Assembly (NCBI RefSeq): GCF_016863175.1
Contig: NZ_BOOJ01000029.1
Location: 124,001-188,000 of the forward strand
Length of the DNA stretch: 64,000 nucleotides
From: Paraplanobispora siamensis
GTDB lineage: Bacteria > Actinomycetota > Actinomycetes > Streptosporangiales > Streptosporangiaceae
Reading direction: 5' to 3'
Below are positions 45,346 through 53,373 of this stretch, in pieces; position 1 is the first letter of the stretch, and each line of letters opens with the position of its first letter. Both the position numbers and the translations under genes were made by a program. The notes beneath the pieces are model-generated. The model made no database searches. It saw nothing but the letters and a program-made list of their open reading frames with translations, and had not been told where the DNA came from.

Positions 45346-45610
45346 GGCCCACAGATTCGCCTTCAGCCGGCTGTTGAAGGGCTGGACGGTCATGGACCGT
45401 CTGGGCGAGGTCAGGACGCCCGCGCTGGTGATCGCCGGACGGGGCGACTGCGTGTTCCCGCCCGAGGACCAGGGCCAGCTCGCCGCGGGGATCCCGGGAG
45501 CCCGCCTGGAGATCATCGAGCGCGCCGGGCACAACCCGCGTGACGAGCGGACCGACGAGGTCATGCGGCTGGTCGGGGACTTCGTCTCCACGGACGTCGC
45601 GGTCACGTGA
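45333..45610 (+). pseudogene. C-terminal fragment of an alpha/beta hydrolase
   Basis: Open from about 45333 in its frame, overlapping the end of the serine hydrolase; an internal TTG at 45374 gives 78 residues. The fragment reads HRFAFSRLLKGWTVMDRL, TPALVIAGRGDCVFPPE (acid region) and IIERAGHNPRDE (His), i.e. the last third of an alpha/beta hydrolase. The nucleophile half is missing. It probably arose by a deletion joining this gene to the serine hydrolase. Confidence 0.6.
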
Positions 45611-45680
45611 TCGGCCCGCCCGTCGTCCCCCGGCGGGGCCCGGATCGTGATCGCGGAAGCGGGCCGGGAGAATCTATGCC

Positions 45681-46436
45681 GTGCAGATCTCCGACGGTTT
45701 CGCGCTGTCCATCGACGACCACGTCGCCACGTTGCGGATCGACCGCCCGGAAAAGCGCAACGCGATGAGCGCCGGCATGTGGCGGGCGCTGCCGGGCATC
45801 CTGGCGCCGCTGGCGCAGGACCCGGCCGTGCGGGTGCTCGTGCTCACCGGGGCGGGCGGCACCTTCTGCGCCGGGGCCGACATCTCGGAGATCGCCGGGC
45901 TCGCCGAGAACGGCGACGGCACCGGGGCCACCGTCATCGCCGAACGGGCGCTGACCGAGTTCCCCAAGCCGGTGATCGCGATGATCGAGGGCTTCTGCGT
46001 GGGCGGCGGCTGCCAGCTCGCCCTGGCCTGCGACCTGCGCATCGCCGCGCGGGACGCCCGGTTCGCAATCACCCCGGCCAAGCTCGGCATCGTCTATCCG
46101 CTGTCGTCCACCCGTCGCCTGGTCGAGCACGTCGGCCCGTCGGCCGCCAAGCTCCTGCTCTACTCCGCCGACCAGATCGACGCCGGTCACGCCCTGCGCC
46201 TCGGCCTGGTGGACGAGGTCCTGCCGCCCGAGTCCCTGGCGGAGCGGGTGTACGGCCTGGCCCGCACCATGGCCTCGCGCTCCCAGCTCACCCTGGCCGC
46301 CAGCAAGGAGGTCGTAGACGGCCGCGCCGACGAGGCCCGCTTCCGGGAGTGGCAGAAGGAGTCGGCCACCGAGCTCGCCGAGGGCGTCGCGGCCTTCCTC
46401 GAACGCCGCCTGCCGCATTTCCGGTGGACCTGGTAA
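45681..46436 (+). CDS. Enoyl-CoA hydratase/isomerase family protein
   Basis: 251 residues from GTG 45681. Crotonase fold with the oxyanion pieces GAGGTFCAGADI (about 54-65) and GFCVGGGCQLALACDLRIA (about 104-122), which bind the thioester carbonyl. The two catalytic Glu of a hydratase are not both clear: the second site, PAKLGIVYPLSS, lacks the usual Glu (Leu-Gly instead), so a different reaction such as isomerisation or hydrolysis is possible. Substrate unknown. Monocistronic; an inverted repeat follows. Confidence 0.85.
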   Translation: MQISDGFALSIDDHVATLRIDRPEKRNAMSAGMWRALPGILAPLAQDPAVRVLVLTGAGGTFCAGADISEIAGLAENGDGTGATVIAERALTEFPKPVIAMIEGFCVGGGCQLALACDLRIAARDARFAITPAKLGIVYPLSSTRRLVEHVGPSAAKLLLYSADQIDAGHALRLGLVDEVLPPESLAERVYGLARTMASRSQLTLAASKEVVDGRADEARFREWQKESATELAEGVAAFLERRLPHFRWTW

Positions 46437-46445
46437 TTCATTTCA

Positions 46446-46476
46446 TTTTGACCGGATCGGATATCCGGCATCAAAA
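46446..46476 (+). terminator. Nested inverted repeat after the enoyl-CoA hydratase gene
   Basis: TTTTGA-CCGGAT, 5 bases, ATCCGG-CA-TCAAAA. It begins 10 bp after the stop codon in a strikingly AT-richer stretch. Terminator or regulatory palindrome; no T run directly follows. Confidence 0.5.
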
Positions 46477-46694
46477 CCGGGCGGTAAATCTAAAGCTTTC
46501 CCTCTTCGCATGAGAAACGCCGTCCGCGAGGAAAGGAATCCTCATCCCGGGTTTCTTTCTTACGGATGTTCTGTTCTGCGTTTCCCCAGGTGGGAGCCGA
46601 TCTTCCGCAAAGATTCCCCTGCGGGGATCAACCCCCTGTCCTTCCTCGCCGGCGGGCCTCGGCTACGCTGTACGACACGTTCGGAGGAAAATCC

Positions 46695-47291
46695 ATGCCC
46701 ACGCTCAAAGAGCGGGTCACGCACCTGGAAGAGGAATTCGTGGAACTGAGCTCCCGATGCGCCAGGCGGGCCAACGACCGCGCCGGTGAGGCGGTGGGTC
46801 CCGCCTACGGCCTGATCGATCAGATCCACAAGCGGATCCTCCACGTCGAGGGAACGATCCACGGGATCGACAGCCGGCTCGTCTACGTCGAGGGAACGGT
46901 CAAGGAGATCCACAATCGGCTCGTCTACGTCGAGGGAACGGTCAAGGAGATCGACAACCGGCTCGTCCGCGTCGAGGGAACGGTCAAGGAGATCGACAAC
47001 CGGCTCGTCCGCGTCGAGGAGACGGCCAAGGAGATCGACAATCGGCTCGTCCGCGTCGAGGAGACGGCCAAGGAGGTCAAGACCGATGTCGGTGTCCTGA
47101 AGACCCAGGTGGCGGCCCTGGGCGGCCGGGTGGACCAGCTGGAGACCCGGATGGGCCGGTTGGAGACCCGGATGGACCAGCTGGAGACCCGGATGGGCCG
47201 GTTGGAGACCCAGATGGACGCCATGGCCAAGTCCAACGCGGCGATGTTCCAGGCGATTCTGGAGCGACTGCCGCAGAAGGCGGCGTCGTAG
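46695..47291 (+). CDS. Repeat-built coiled-coil protein
   Basis: 198 residues from ATG 46695 (GGAGGA upstream). Almost the whole chain is heptad-based coiled coil. Residues about 51-130 are six copies of a 14-residue unit (VEGTVKEIDNRLVR), encoded by an exact 42-bp period. Residues about 145-170 are a second set of LETRMGR/LETRMDQ heptads. The ends differ: an N-terminal LEEEFVELSSR and a C-terminal AAMFQAILERLPQKAAS. Function unknown; a structural or scaffold role is plausible. Repeat copies differ by only one or two bases, so unit number should vary between strains. Confidence 0.8.
   Translation: MPTLKERVTHLEEEFVELSSRCARRANDRAGEAVGPAYGLIDQIHKRILHVEGTIHGIDSRLVYVEGTVKEIHNRLVYVEGTVKEIDNRLVRVEGTVKEIDNRLVRVEETAKEIDNRLVRVEETAKEVKTDVGVLKTQVAALGGRVDQLETRMGRLETRMDQLETRMGRLETQMDAMAKSNAAMFQAILERLPQKAAS
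46845..47096 (+). repeat. 42-bp tandem repeat in the coiled-coil gene
   Basis: GTCGAG motifs recur at 46845, 46887, 46929, 46971, 47013 and 47055, exactly 42 bp apart, each followed by GGAACGGTCAAGGAGATC or a near variant. Six units in total. A shorter 42/21-bp set (GAGACCCGGATG) follows at about 47143-47218. Confidence 0.92.
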
Positions 47292-47361
47292 GACGAGCGA
47301 CCGCATGAGGGGATACGCCTCCTAAGGACACGCGAGCCGTACCCTCCGACGGCCCGGATGC

Positions 47362-47410
47362 CGCCGAGGCCCGGTTCCTGGGGACACCAGGAGCCGGGCC
47401 TCGGCGTTTT
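47362..47410 (+). terminator. Strong rho-independent terminator after the coiled-coil gene
   Basis: Stem of CGAGGCCCGG-T-TCCTGG with CCAGGA-G-CCGGGCCTCG, closed by further pairs at the base, then TTTT (47407-47410). It lies 70 bp after the stop codon. The rest of the 325-bp gap to 47617 holds TTGACA at 47443-47448 but no matching -10 that I trust. Confidence 0.88.
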
Positions 47411-47617
47411 CGCAGGTGGGCGCCTCGTCGGTTTCCCGAATCTTGACATGGGCAGCGCGTATGGAGTGGTCGGCCGGGTATCGCCTTCCCGCCGCTCTCC
47501 CCGTAGCCCCGCCGTACGGCGAGGCGTCGCGGTGGACGTTCCGCAGTGACCACGAGGAGCAACGGACATGACGATCTCCGCCACGGCCGTGCGAGGCCAC
47601 GGCCCAGGTGAGCTCCG

Positions 47618-49081
47618 ATGACGAGCACCCTTCCCCGGGTGACTCCCGCCCCGGTGCGGACGCGGCGCCCGCTCGTCCGCCCGGCCACTCTGCTCGGGCT
47701 GGTCGCCGCGCTGTACGCGGTGGCCCAGCTGACGATCGTCTCCGCCCGCATGGGGATCGGCTGGGACGAGGCGATCTACGCCAGTCAGTTCGCCGGGCAC
47801 GCCCCGCCGGCCGACTTCAGCGCGCCCCGCGCCCAGGGCGTCCCCCTGCTGGTCGCGCCGGTGACCGCGCTGACCGACTCGGTGATCGTCCTGCGCCTCT
47901 ATCTCACCGCGGTCTCCTCGGCCGCGCTGTTCGGCGCCTTCTACGTCTGGACCCGCGTGCGCCCCGGGTACATGGCCCCGCTGGCCGCGCTGCTGTTCGC
48001 GGGCTGCTGGGTGTCGTTGTTCTACGCCAACGAGGCCATGCCCAACCTGTACGTGGCGCTCGGCGCCGTGGCCGCAACCGGCCTGATGTGCCTGCCCGGC
48101 CGGGACCGGGCGGTGCTCGCGGGCCTGACCGGGACGATGGCCGCCGTGTCGCTGTTCCGGCCCTCGGACGCGCTGGTCATCGCGGCGCCGCTGGTGGTCG
48201 CGGCGCTGCTGTCCCGCCCGCTCCGCCTGCGGGCGGCCGCCGTGCTCGCCGGGCTGGCCGTCGGCTGGGGAGAGTGGCTGATCGAGGCGGAGCTCAGGTA
48301 CGGCGGTGTCGCGGCGCGGATGCAGGGCGCCGAGGAGGCCAACCTGACGGGCCTGACCTTCTCCGTCGTCGAGCACGCCCGCGCGCTGGACGGCCCGTCG
48401 CTGTGCCGGTGGGGCACCGACTGCGGGGACGTCTCCCCGCTGGCGCTGACCTGGTGGCTGGCGATCCCGCTGATGGCGGCGGTCGGCCTGTGGACGGCCC
48501 GGCACGACCGGCCCGGCCGCGGCCCGCTGCTGCTGGCCGCGGTGACCGCGGGGGCGATCGCGGCGCCGTACCTGTTCTACGTGGCCTACGCGGCCCCGCG
48601 CTTCCTCACCCCGGCCTACGCGCTGCTCGCCCTCCCGGTCGCCGCAGGCATGATCGCTCTGCCGGGGCGCGGCCGTCCGCCGCTGCGGCGCGCGGCGACG
48701 GTGTTCGTGGCCGGGGGCCTGCTGGCCCATCTCGTCCTGCAGGGCGGCTACGCGTACCAGATGTCCGCGAACGTCTACGAGGACCGCGAACGGGTGCGCC
48801 TGGCCGCCGACGAGCTGCGCCGCATGGGCGTGCGGGGACCGTGCATGGTCTACGGCCAGTCGGGCGTCCAGATCGGCTACATGCTGGGCTGCCGCTCGCG
48901 TGGGCTCGCCCGCGGCTTCCACCGCCGCCCGCCCGCCACGGTACGGCGGGCCCTGGAGTCCGGGGAGCGGCTGCTGCTGGTCTACCGGGGCGCGAAACCG
49001 CCGCGGTACGCCGCCGACTGGCGCACCGAGAAACTGCCCGGCGGCTGGAAGGCGCGCTTCTCCCCGGCCTGGGAGGACTGA
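47618..49081 (+). CDS. Membrane glycosyltransferase, ArnT/PMT-like (GT-C)
   Basis: 487 residues with about ten hydrophobic segments. The first loop holds the GT-C acidic motif GWDEAIYASQFA (Asp-Glu), typical of polyprenyl-phosphate sugar-dependent transferases of the GT39/GT83 type. It would move a sugar from a lipid carrier onto an acceptor outside the membrane. The C-terminal soluble part (GPCMVYGQSGVQIGYMLGCR, and ending KARFSPAWED) is exported by topology. The acceptor cannot be read. It is alone, closed by a perfect 24-bp hairpin. Confidence 0.82.
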   Translation: MTSTLPRVTPAPVRTRRPLVRPATLLGLVAALYAVAQLTIVSARMGIGWDEAIYASQFAGHAPPADFSAPRAQGVPLLVAPVTALTDSVIVLRLYLTAVSSAALFGAFYVWTRVRPGYMAPLAALLFAGCWVSLFYANEAMPNLYVALGAVAATGLMCLPGRDRAVLAGLTGTMAAVSLFRPSDALVIAAPLVVAALLSRPLRLRAAAVLAGLAVGWGEWLIEAELRYGGVAARMQGAEEANLTGLTFSVVEHARALDGPSLCRWGTDCGDVSPLALTWWLAIPLMAAVGLWTARHDRPGRGPLLLAAVTAGAIAAPYLFYVAYAAPRFLTPAYALLALPVAAGMIALPGRGRPPLRRAATVFVAGGLLAHLVLQGGYAYQMSANVYEDRERVRLAADELRRMGVRGPCMVYGQSGVQIGYMLGCRSRGLARGFHRRPPATVRRALESGERLLLVYRGAKPPRYAADWRTEKLPGGWKARFSPAWED

Positions 49082-49134
49082 CACCGCCCCGGCGGGGATC
49101 GATGCTCGCCCATCGATCCCCGCCGGGGCGGTGT
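49081..49134. terminator. Bidirectional terminator hairpin between convergent genes
   Basis: A perfect 24-bp inverted repeat (arms 49081-49104 and 49111-49134, opening ACACCGCCCCGGCGGGG) around a 6-base loop, overlapping the last base of the glycosyltransferase stop codon and 34 bp before the end of glgC. Confidence 0.92.
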
Positions 49135-49167
49135 GCGGCGCCGTACCCGCTGAAGCCTTCGGGGTCC

Positions 49168-50394
49168 CTAGCGGTCGATGACCTCGTTCTTGCCGATGAC
49201 CACGATGCCGCCCTTGGTCACGGCGAAGCGGCTGCGGTCGTGTTCGAGGTCGAAGCCGATGCGGGCGCCGTCCGGGATGACCACGTTCTTGTCGATGATG
49301 GCCTTGCGGACGATCGCGCCGCGGCCGACCTTCACCGAGTCCATCAGCACCGAGTCCTCGACCACGGAGTGGGAGTGCAGCACCACGCCGGGGGACAGGA
49401 TGGACCGCTCGGCGAGGCCGCCGGAGACGATCACGCCGGGGGAGACCAGCGAGTCGACCGCGCGGCCGACCCGGTCGCCGGTGTTGTGCACGAACTTGGC
49501 CGGGGGGAGCGGGGGGTGGCCGGTGTAGATCGGCCAGCGGTCGTTGTAGAGGTTGAAGACCGGGTGCGCCGAGATGAGGTCCATGTGGGCCTCGTAGTAG
49601 GCGTCCAGGGTCCCCACATCGCGCCAGTAGCCCCGGTCGCGCTCGGTGGAGCCGGGCACGACGTTGTCGGCGAAGTCGTAGACCTCCGCGCTGCCCGCCT
49701 TGACCATCATCGGGATGATGTTCCCGCCGAGGTCGTGCTTGCTGGTGGGGTCGAGCGCGTCCTCGCGGAGCGCGTCGATCATCGCCTGGGTCTTGAAGAC
49801 GTAGTTGCCCATCGAGGCGTAGACCTGGTCGGGCGCGTCCGGCAGGCCCACGGCGTCCTTGGGCTTCTCCCGGAAGGCCACGATCCGCCGGCCGGCCGGG
49901 TCGGTCTCGATCACGCCGAACTGGTCGGCCAGCGACAGCGGCTGCCGGATGGCCGCCACCGTCACCTCCGCGCCGGAGTCGATGTGCTGCTCCACCATCT
50001 GCCGGGGGTCCATCCGGTAGATGTGGTCGGCGCCGAACACGATGACGTGCTCGGGCATCTCGTCGTAGACCAGGTTCAGGTTCTGGAACAGCGCGTCGGC
50101 CGATCCGGAGAACCAGTGCGGCCCCAGCCGCTGCTGCGCGGGCACGGGTGTGACGTAGTTGCCCAGCATCGCCGACAGTCTCCAGGTGCTGGAGATGTGC
50201 CGGTCGAGGCTGTGGTTCTTGTACTGCGTCAGCACGACGATCTTCAGGTAGTGACCGTTGGCGAGATTCGACAGGACGAAGTCGATCAGCCGGTAGATCC
50301 CCCCGAACGGTACTGCGGGTTTCGCCCGGTCCGCCGTCAGCGGCATCAGCCGCTTACCTTCACCACCGGCGAGCACGATCGCGAGGACTCTCAT
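49168..50394 (-). CDS. glgC: Glucose-1-phosphate adenylyltransferase
   Basis: 408 residues. Makes ADP-glucose from glucose-1-phosphate and ATP, feeding glycogen and alpha-glucan synthesis. The nucleotide loop [13 protein letters not shown], substrate segment [17 protein letters not shown] (metal Asp) and the left-handed beta-helix C-terminal domain ([19 protein letters not shown]) are all present. Divergent from glgM with 68 bp between; TAAGGT six bases before the ATG suggests a leaderless transcript. Confidence 0.97.
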   Translation of the reverse strand: MRVLAIVLAGGEGKRLMPLTADRAKPAVPFGGIYRLIDFVLSNLANGHYLKIVVLTQYKNHSLDRHISSTWRLSAMLGNYVTPVPAQQRLGPHWFSGSADALFQNLNLVYDEMPEHVIVFGADHIYRMDPRQMVEQHIDSGAEVTVAAIRQPLSLADQFGVIETDPAGRRIVAFREKPKDAVGLPDAPDQVYASMGNYVFKTQAMIDALREDALDPTSKHDLGGNIIPMMVKAGSAEVYDFADNVVPGSTERDRGYWRDVGTLDAYYEAHMDLISAHPVFNLYNDRWPIYTGHPPLPPAKFVHNTGDRVGRAVDSLVSPGVIVSGGLAERSILSPGVVLHSHSVVEDSVLMDSVKVGRGAIVRKAIIDKNVVIPDGARIGFDLEHDRSRFAVTKGGIVVIGKNEVIDR

Positions 50395-50462
50395 GCCAGG
50401 ACCTTAACCCGCCGGAGAGCCCTGAAACACGCCGGAGACCCCTGAAACACTAAGCTGCGCAC
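50395..50462. promoter_or_regulatory. glgC-glgM divergent promoter region with 20-bp tandem repeat
   Basis: GCCGGAGAGCCCTGAAACAC (50411-50430) is repeated at 50431-50450 with one changed base. Outward from it lie TAAGGT (minus strand, 50406-50401) and TAAGCT (plus strand, 50451-50456), each six bases from an ATG. The -35 boxes are not clear, so an activator could bind the repeat. Confidence 0.65.
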
Positions 50463-51644
50463 ATGCGCGTCGATCTGCTGAGCCGTGAATATCCGCCCGA
50501 GGTCTACGGTGGAGCGGGGGTGCATGTCGAGTACCTCGCCGCGGAGCTGAGACGGCTGGCCGACGCCCGCGTCCGCTGCTTCGGAGCGCCGCGGACGGAG
50601 CCCGGAGTCGAGGCCTACCGGGTGCCGGGCGGGCTGGAGACGGCCAACGCCGCGCTCCAGGTGCTCGGCGTGGATCTGGAGATGGCCGCCGGGTGCGAGG
50701 GCGCCGACCTGGTGCACAGCCACACCTGGTACGCCAATTTCGCCGGGCACGTGGCCAAGATGCTGTACGGCACGCCGCACGTGGTCACCACGCACAGCCT
50801 GGAGCCGCTGCGGCCGTGGAAGGCCGAGCAGCTGGGCGGCGGGTACACGCTCTCGTCGTGGGCCGAGCGGACCGCCCTGGCGGGCGCGGACGCGATCATC
50901 GCGGTGTCCGAGGGGATGCGGCGCGACGTGCTCGCCTGCTATCCGGAGATCCCCGCCGAGCGGGTCTCGGTGATCCACAACGGCATCGACACGCAGGAGT
51001 ACGCCCCCGACCGCGGCACCGACGTGCTGAAGAAGCACGGCATCGACGAGCGCAGGCCGTACGTCGTCTTCGTCGGCCGGATCACCCGCCAGAAGGGGCT
51101 GGTCCACCTCCTGCACGCCGCGCGGGACTTCCTGCCCGAGGCCCAGCTCGTGCTCTGCGCCGGCGCGCCCGACACGCCCGAGATCGCCGAGGAGGTGACC
51201 TCGCTGGTACGGGGCCTGGACCGGGACGGCGTCATCTGGATCTCGGAGATGCTCCCGCGCCCCGAGGTGATCCAGATCCTCACCCACGCCACCGTGTTCG
51301 TCTGCCCCTCGGTCTACGAGCCGATGGGCATCGTGAACCTGGAGGCCATGGCCTGCGAGACCGCCGTGGTGGCCACCGCCACCGGCGGCATCCCCGAGGT
51401 CGTGGCCGACGGCGAGACCGGCCTGCTGGTCCCCATCGCCCAGAGCGCCTCCGACGGCACCCCGGACGACCCGGACCGCTTCGCCGCCGACATCGCCGAG
51501 CGGGTCAACCGGCTGCTGGCCGACCCGGCGCTGGCCGCCGAGATGGGCAGGGCCGGGCGGGTCCGGGCCGTGGAGCACTTCTCCTGGGCGCGGATCGCCG
51601 AGCGCACGATGGAGCTCTACCGGGCCGTCGGAGCGGCCCGCTGA
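50463..51644 (+). CDS. glgM: Alpha-maltose-1-phosphate synthase (GT4 glycosyltransferase)
   Basis: 393 residues. In actinobacteria this GT4 enzyme, once called GlgA, transfers glucose from ADP-glucose to glucose-1-phosphate, giving maltose-1-phosphate for GlgE. The N-terminus REYPPEVYGGAGVHVEYLA is the GT4 signature, then HSHTWYANFAG, FVGRITRQKGLVHLL and the nucleotide-sugar motif PSVYEPMGIVNLEAMAC. The divergent glgC supplies the donor, as in mycobacteria. Probably leaderless. The stop codon is followed by a repeat. Confidence 0.9.
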   Translation: MRVDLLSREYPPEVYGGAGVHVEYLAAELRRLADARVRCFGAPRTEPGVEAYRVPGGLETANAALQVLGVDLEMAAGCEGADLVHSHTWYANFAGHVAKMLYGTPHVVTTHSLEPLRPWKAEQLGGGYTLSSWAERTALAGADAIIAVSEGMRRDVLACYPEIPAERVSVIHNGIDTQEYAPDRGTDVLKKHGIDERRPYVVFVGRITRQKGLVHLLHAARDFLPEAQLVLCAGAPDTPEIAEEVTSLVRGLDRDGVIWISEMLPRPEVIQILTHATVFVCPSVYEPMGIVNLEAMACETAVVATATGGIPEVVADGETGLLVPIAQSASDGTPDDPDRFAADIAERVNRLLADPALAAEMGRAGRVRAVEHFSWARIAERTMELYRAVGAAR

Positions 51645-51704
51645 CCCGGCGGCCGGCGGGCTGAACGGCCGCCGGAGCGATGCGCCGACCCGGCGGCCGG
51701 CGGA
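51640..51704 (+). repeat. Repeat over the glgM stop codon
   Basis: CGCTGACCCGGCGGCCGGCG (from 51640, containing stop TGA 51642-51644) recurs 44 bp on as CGCCGACCCGGCGGCCGGCG. Between lies a related GCTGAACGGCCGCCGG. Confidence 0.75.
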
Positions 51705-51747
51705 CCGGGCCGGTGCCGGCACCGGCCCGTCCACGTGCGGATGTCTT

Positions 51748-52563
51748 TCAGTCCTCGGCCAGCACGCTTCCGTAGGCGCGGGCCGCCAGGTCGGCGATGA
51801 GCCCGTGCGCGCCGAGCGGGTCGGCGCACTCGGCGCCGATCTCCGCGGCCACCGAGGCCGCCAGCGCCGGGTCGGCCTCGGGGCCGATCAGGCAGGGGGA
51901 CAGGGCGATCCGCTGGGCGCCGATGTCGCGCAGCCGCCGGGCGGCGTCGGCGACGGCGGGCGCGCCGTCCAGGGAGGCGACCAGGACGGGCAGGGTCAGG
52001 CGCGAGGCCAGCAGCACGGCGGTCGGCTGGGCCTCGACCGCGGCGCTCTCGCCGCCGGTCGTGGCCAGGATGACCGCGTCCACCGGGCTGGAGATGTTGA
52101 GCAGCCGCATCCGGTCGGCCCGGGCCAGGCCCTTGTCCGCCAGCCGGATGTGCAGAGCCTCCGCCAGCAGCGGGTGCGGGCCGAGTGAGGCGGTGACCGT
52201 CACGTTCACCCCGCTCTCCGCGACCGCCTTGGCGATGAGCCGGTCGGCGACGGGGTGCGGGCCGGTCAGCAGCGGCACCACGATGGCGGCCGCGCCGTCC
52301 GCGGGCCTGGCGCGGGCGGCGGCTTCCAGCGCCGAGGTCAGCTCCTTGGCGTCCTCGCCGAGGCCGGCCAGGCAGACCTCTATCTGCGGGTTGTCCACGC
52401 GCACCATGGCCGCGAGCTTGGCGGCGACGCCCGACGCGTCGCCGGGTGCGGCCAGCACCAGGGCGGGCGCCTCGGGCGGGAGCTGGGAGGGCACGGGCCT
52501 GCGGTGCCGACCCGAGGGCCGGACGGCGCGCCCGCGCACGGGGAGGCTGGAACTCTCACTCAC
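51748..52563 (-). CDS. CbiX/SirB-like chelatase family protein, probably degenerate
   Basis: 271 residues from the GTG at 52563; TAGAGT eight bases upstream suggests a nearly leaderless mRNA. Two repeats of the chelatase fold are visible: LVLAAPGDASGVAAKLAAMV with VPLLTGPHPVADRL and SLGPHPLLAEALHIRL, then VILATTGGESAAVEA and a second half. The metal-binding His-Gly of true sirohydrochlorin chelatases (AHG) is Ala-Pro-Gly here and absent in the second half, although His in GPHP is kept. Catalysis on sirohydrochlorin is therefore doubtful. No sirohaem or cobalamin genes are adjacent. Confidence 0.75.
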   Translation of the reverse strand: MSESSSLPVRGRAVRPSGRHRRPVPSQLPPEAPALVLAAPGDASGVAAKLAAMVRVDNPQIEVCLAGLGEDAKELTSALEAAARARPADGAAAIVVPLLTGPHPVADRLIAKAVAESGVNVTVTASLGPHPLLAEALHIRLADKGLARADRMRLLNISSPVDAVILATTGGESAAVEAQPTAVLLASRLTLPVLVASLDGAPAVADAARRLRDIGAQRIALSPCLIGPEADPALAASVAAEIGAECADPLGAHGLIADLAARAYGSVLAED

Positions 52564-52678
52564 ACGCGCGAACTCTAGGGCTATTTCGCCCGCTTCGTGG
52601 TCAGAAATGGCAGCAATTCCGTCACAACACGCTGACACGTCGACGAACACGGTCCCCATCGATCACTTCCGTGCGGGC

Positions 52679-53236
52679 TCAGACGTCCCGGTCGCCCTCC
52701 CACTCGTCCTCCAGGGCGGAGTGGACGACGGAGTCACGCCAGGCGCCGTGGGCGCGCACGTGATGACGGATCCTGCCCTCCTCGACCATGCCGGCGACGA
52801 GCATCGCCAGCTGGGCGGCGGTGTTGGCGGGGGAGCGGGCGCCCCAGATGCGGTGCAGGCGCAGGTGCTTGAAGCCGAAGACCAGCAGCAGCCGGATCAG
52901 GTCGGTGCCGATGCCCCGCCCCCAGTGGTCGGGACGCAGGCCGAGACCGATCTCCGCGCTGTGCGGATGGTCGGCCTCGATGTGCAGCCGGGCGACGCCG
53001 ACCACCTCGCCGCTCTCCCGGTCGGTCACCGCCAGGACGTAGAGCCGCCGGGGCTCGGCTCCGGCGGCCGTGACCGCCTCGGCGACGATGTCCACGACCT
53101 CCTCGCGGGTGCGCGGGTCGAACGGCAGATGCTCGGTGGCCGCCGGGTCTCCGTAGACGGCGTGCAACGCGTCGACGTCGGCGATCGTCACTTCCCTCAG
53201 TCCGAGTCTCTTGCCGGAGAAATCAACATCGCGCAT
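52679..53236 (-). CDS. GNAT-family N-acetyltransferase (RimJ/RimL-like)
   Basis: 185 residues. The acetyl-CoA site GLRPDHWGRGIGTDLIRLLL fits the (R/Q)xxGxG/A motif, preceded by VVGVARLHIEAD strands. LRLHRIWGARSPANTAAQ is typical of the RimJ/RimL branch, which acetylates protein N-termini, amino acids or drugs. The target is unknown. Alone between cbiX-like and the MHS transporter genes. Confidence 0.87.
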   Translation of the reverse strand: MRDVDFSGKRLGLREVTIADVDALHAVYGDPAATEHLPFDPRTREEVVDIVAEAVTAAGAEPRRLYVLAVTDRESGEVVGVARLHIEADHPHSAEIGLGLRPDHWGRGIGTDLIRLLLVFGFKHLRLHRIWGARSPANTAAQLAMLVAGMVEEGRIRHHVRAHGAWRDSVVHSALEDEWEGDRDV

Positions 53237-53373
53237 GCGGAGACGCTAACGCCTCGGAAGTCACAGTGCTAGGGATCTTTCCGGTCTGTAGCTATTGAGG
53301 GATACGGATCAGGCCGCGGGTGACGGGGAACGGCCGTCCCCGCTGCCCGCGGCCCCTTTTCCCGCGACGGGAC

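Noticed and set aside
46845-47218. The regular 42-bp repeats considered as a CRISPR-like array
   Set aside because: There are no unique spacers; the units are contiguous and in frame in a coiled-coil gene, and no cas genes are near.
47322-47600. A possible 92-residue gene on the minus strand between the coiled-coil and glycosyltransferase genes
   Set aside because: It contains the strong terminator stem and has no ribosome site or domain.
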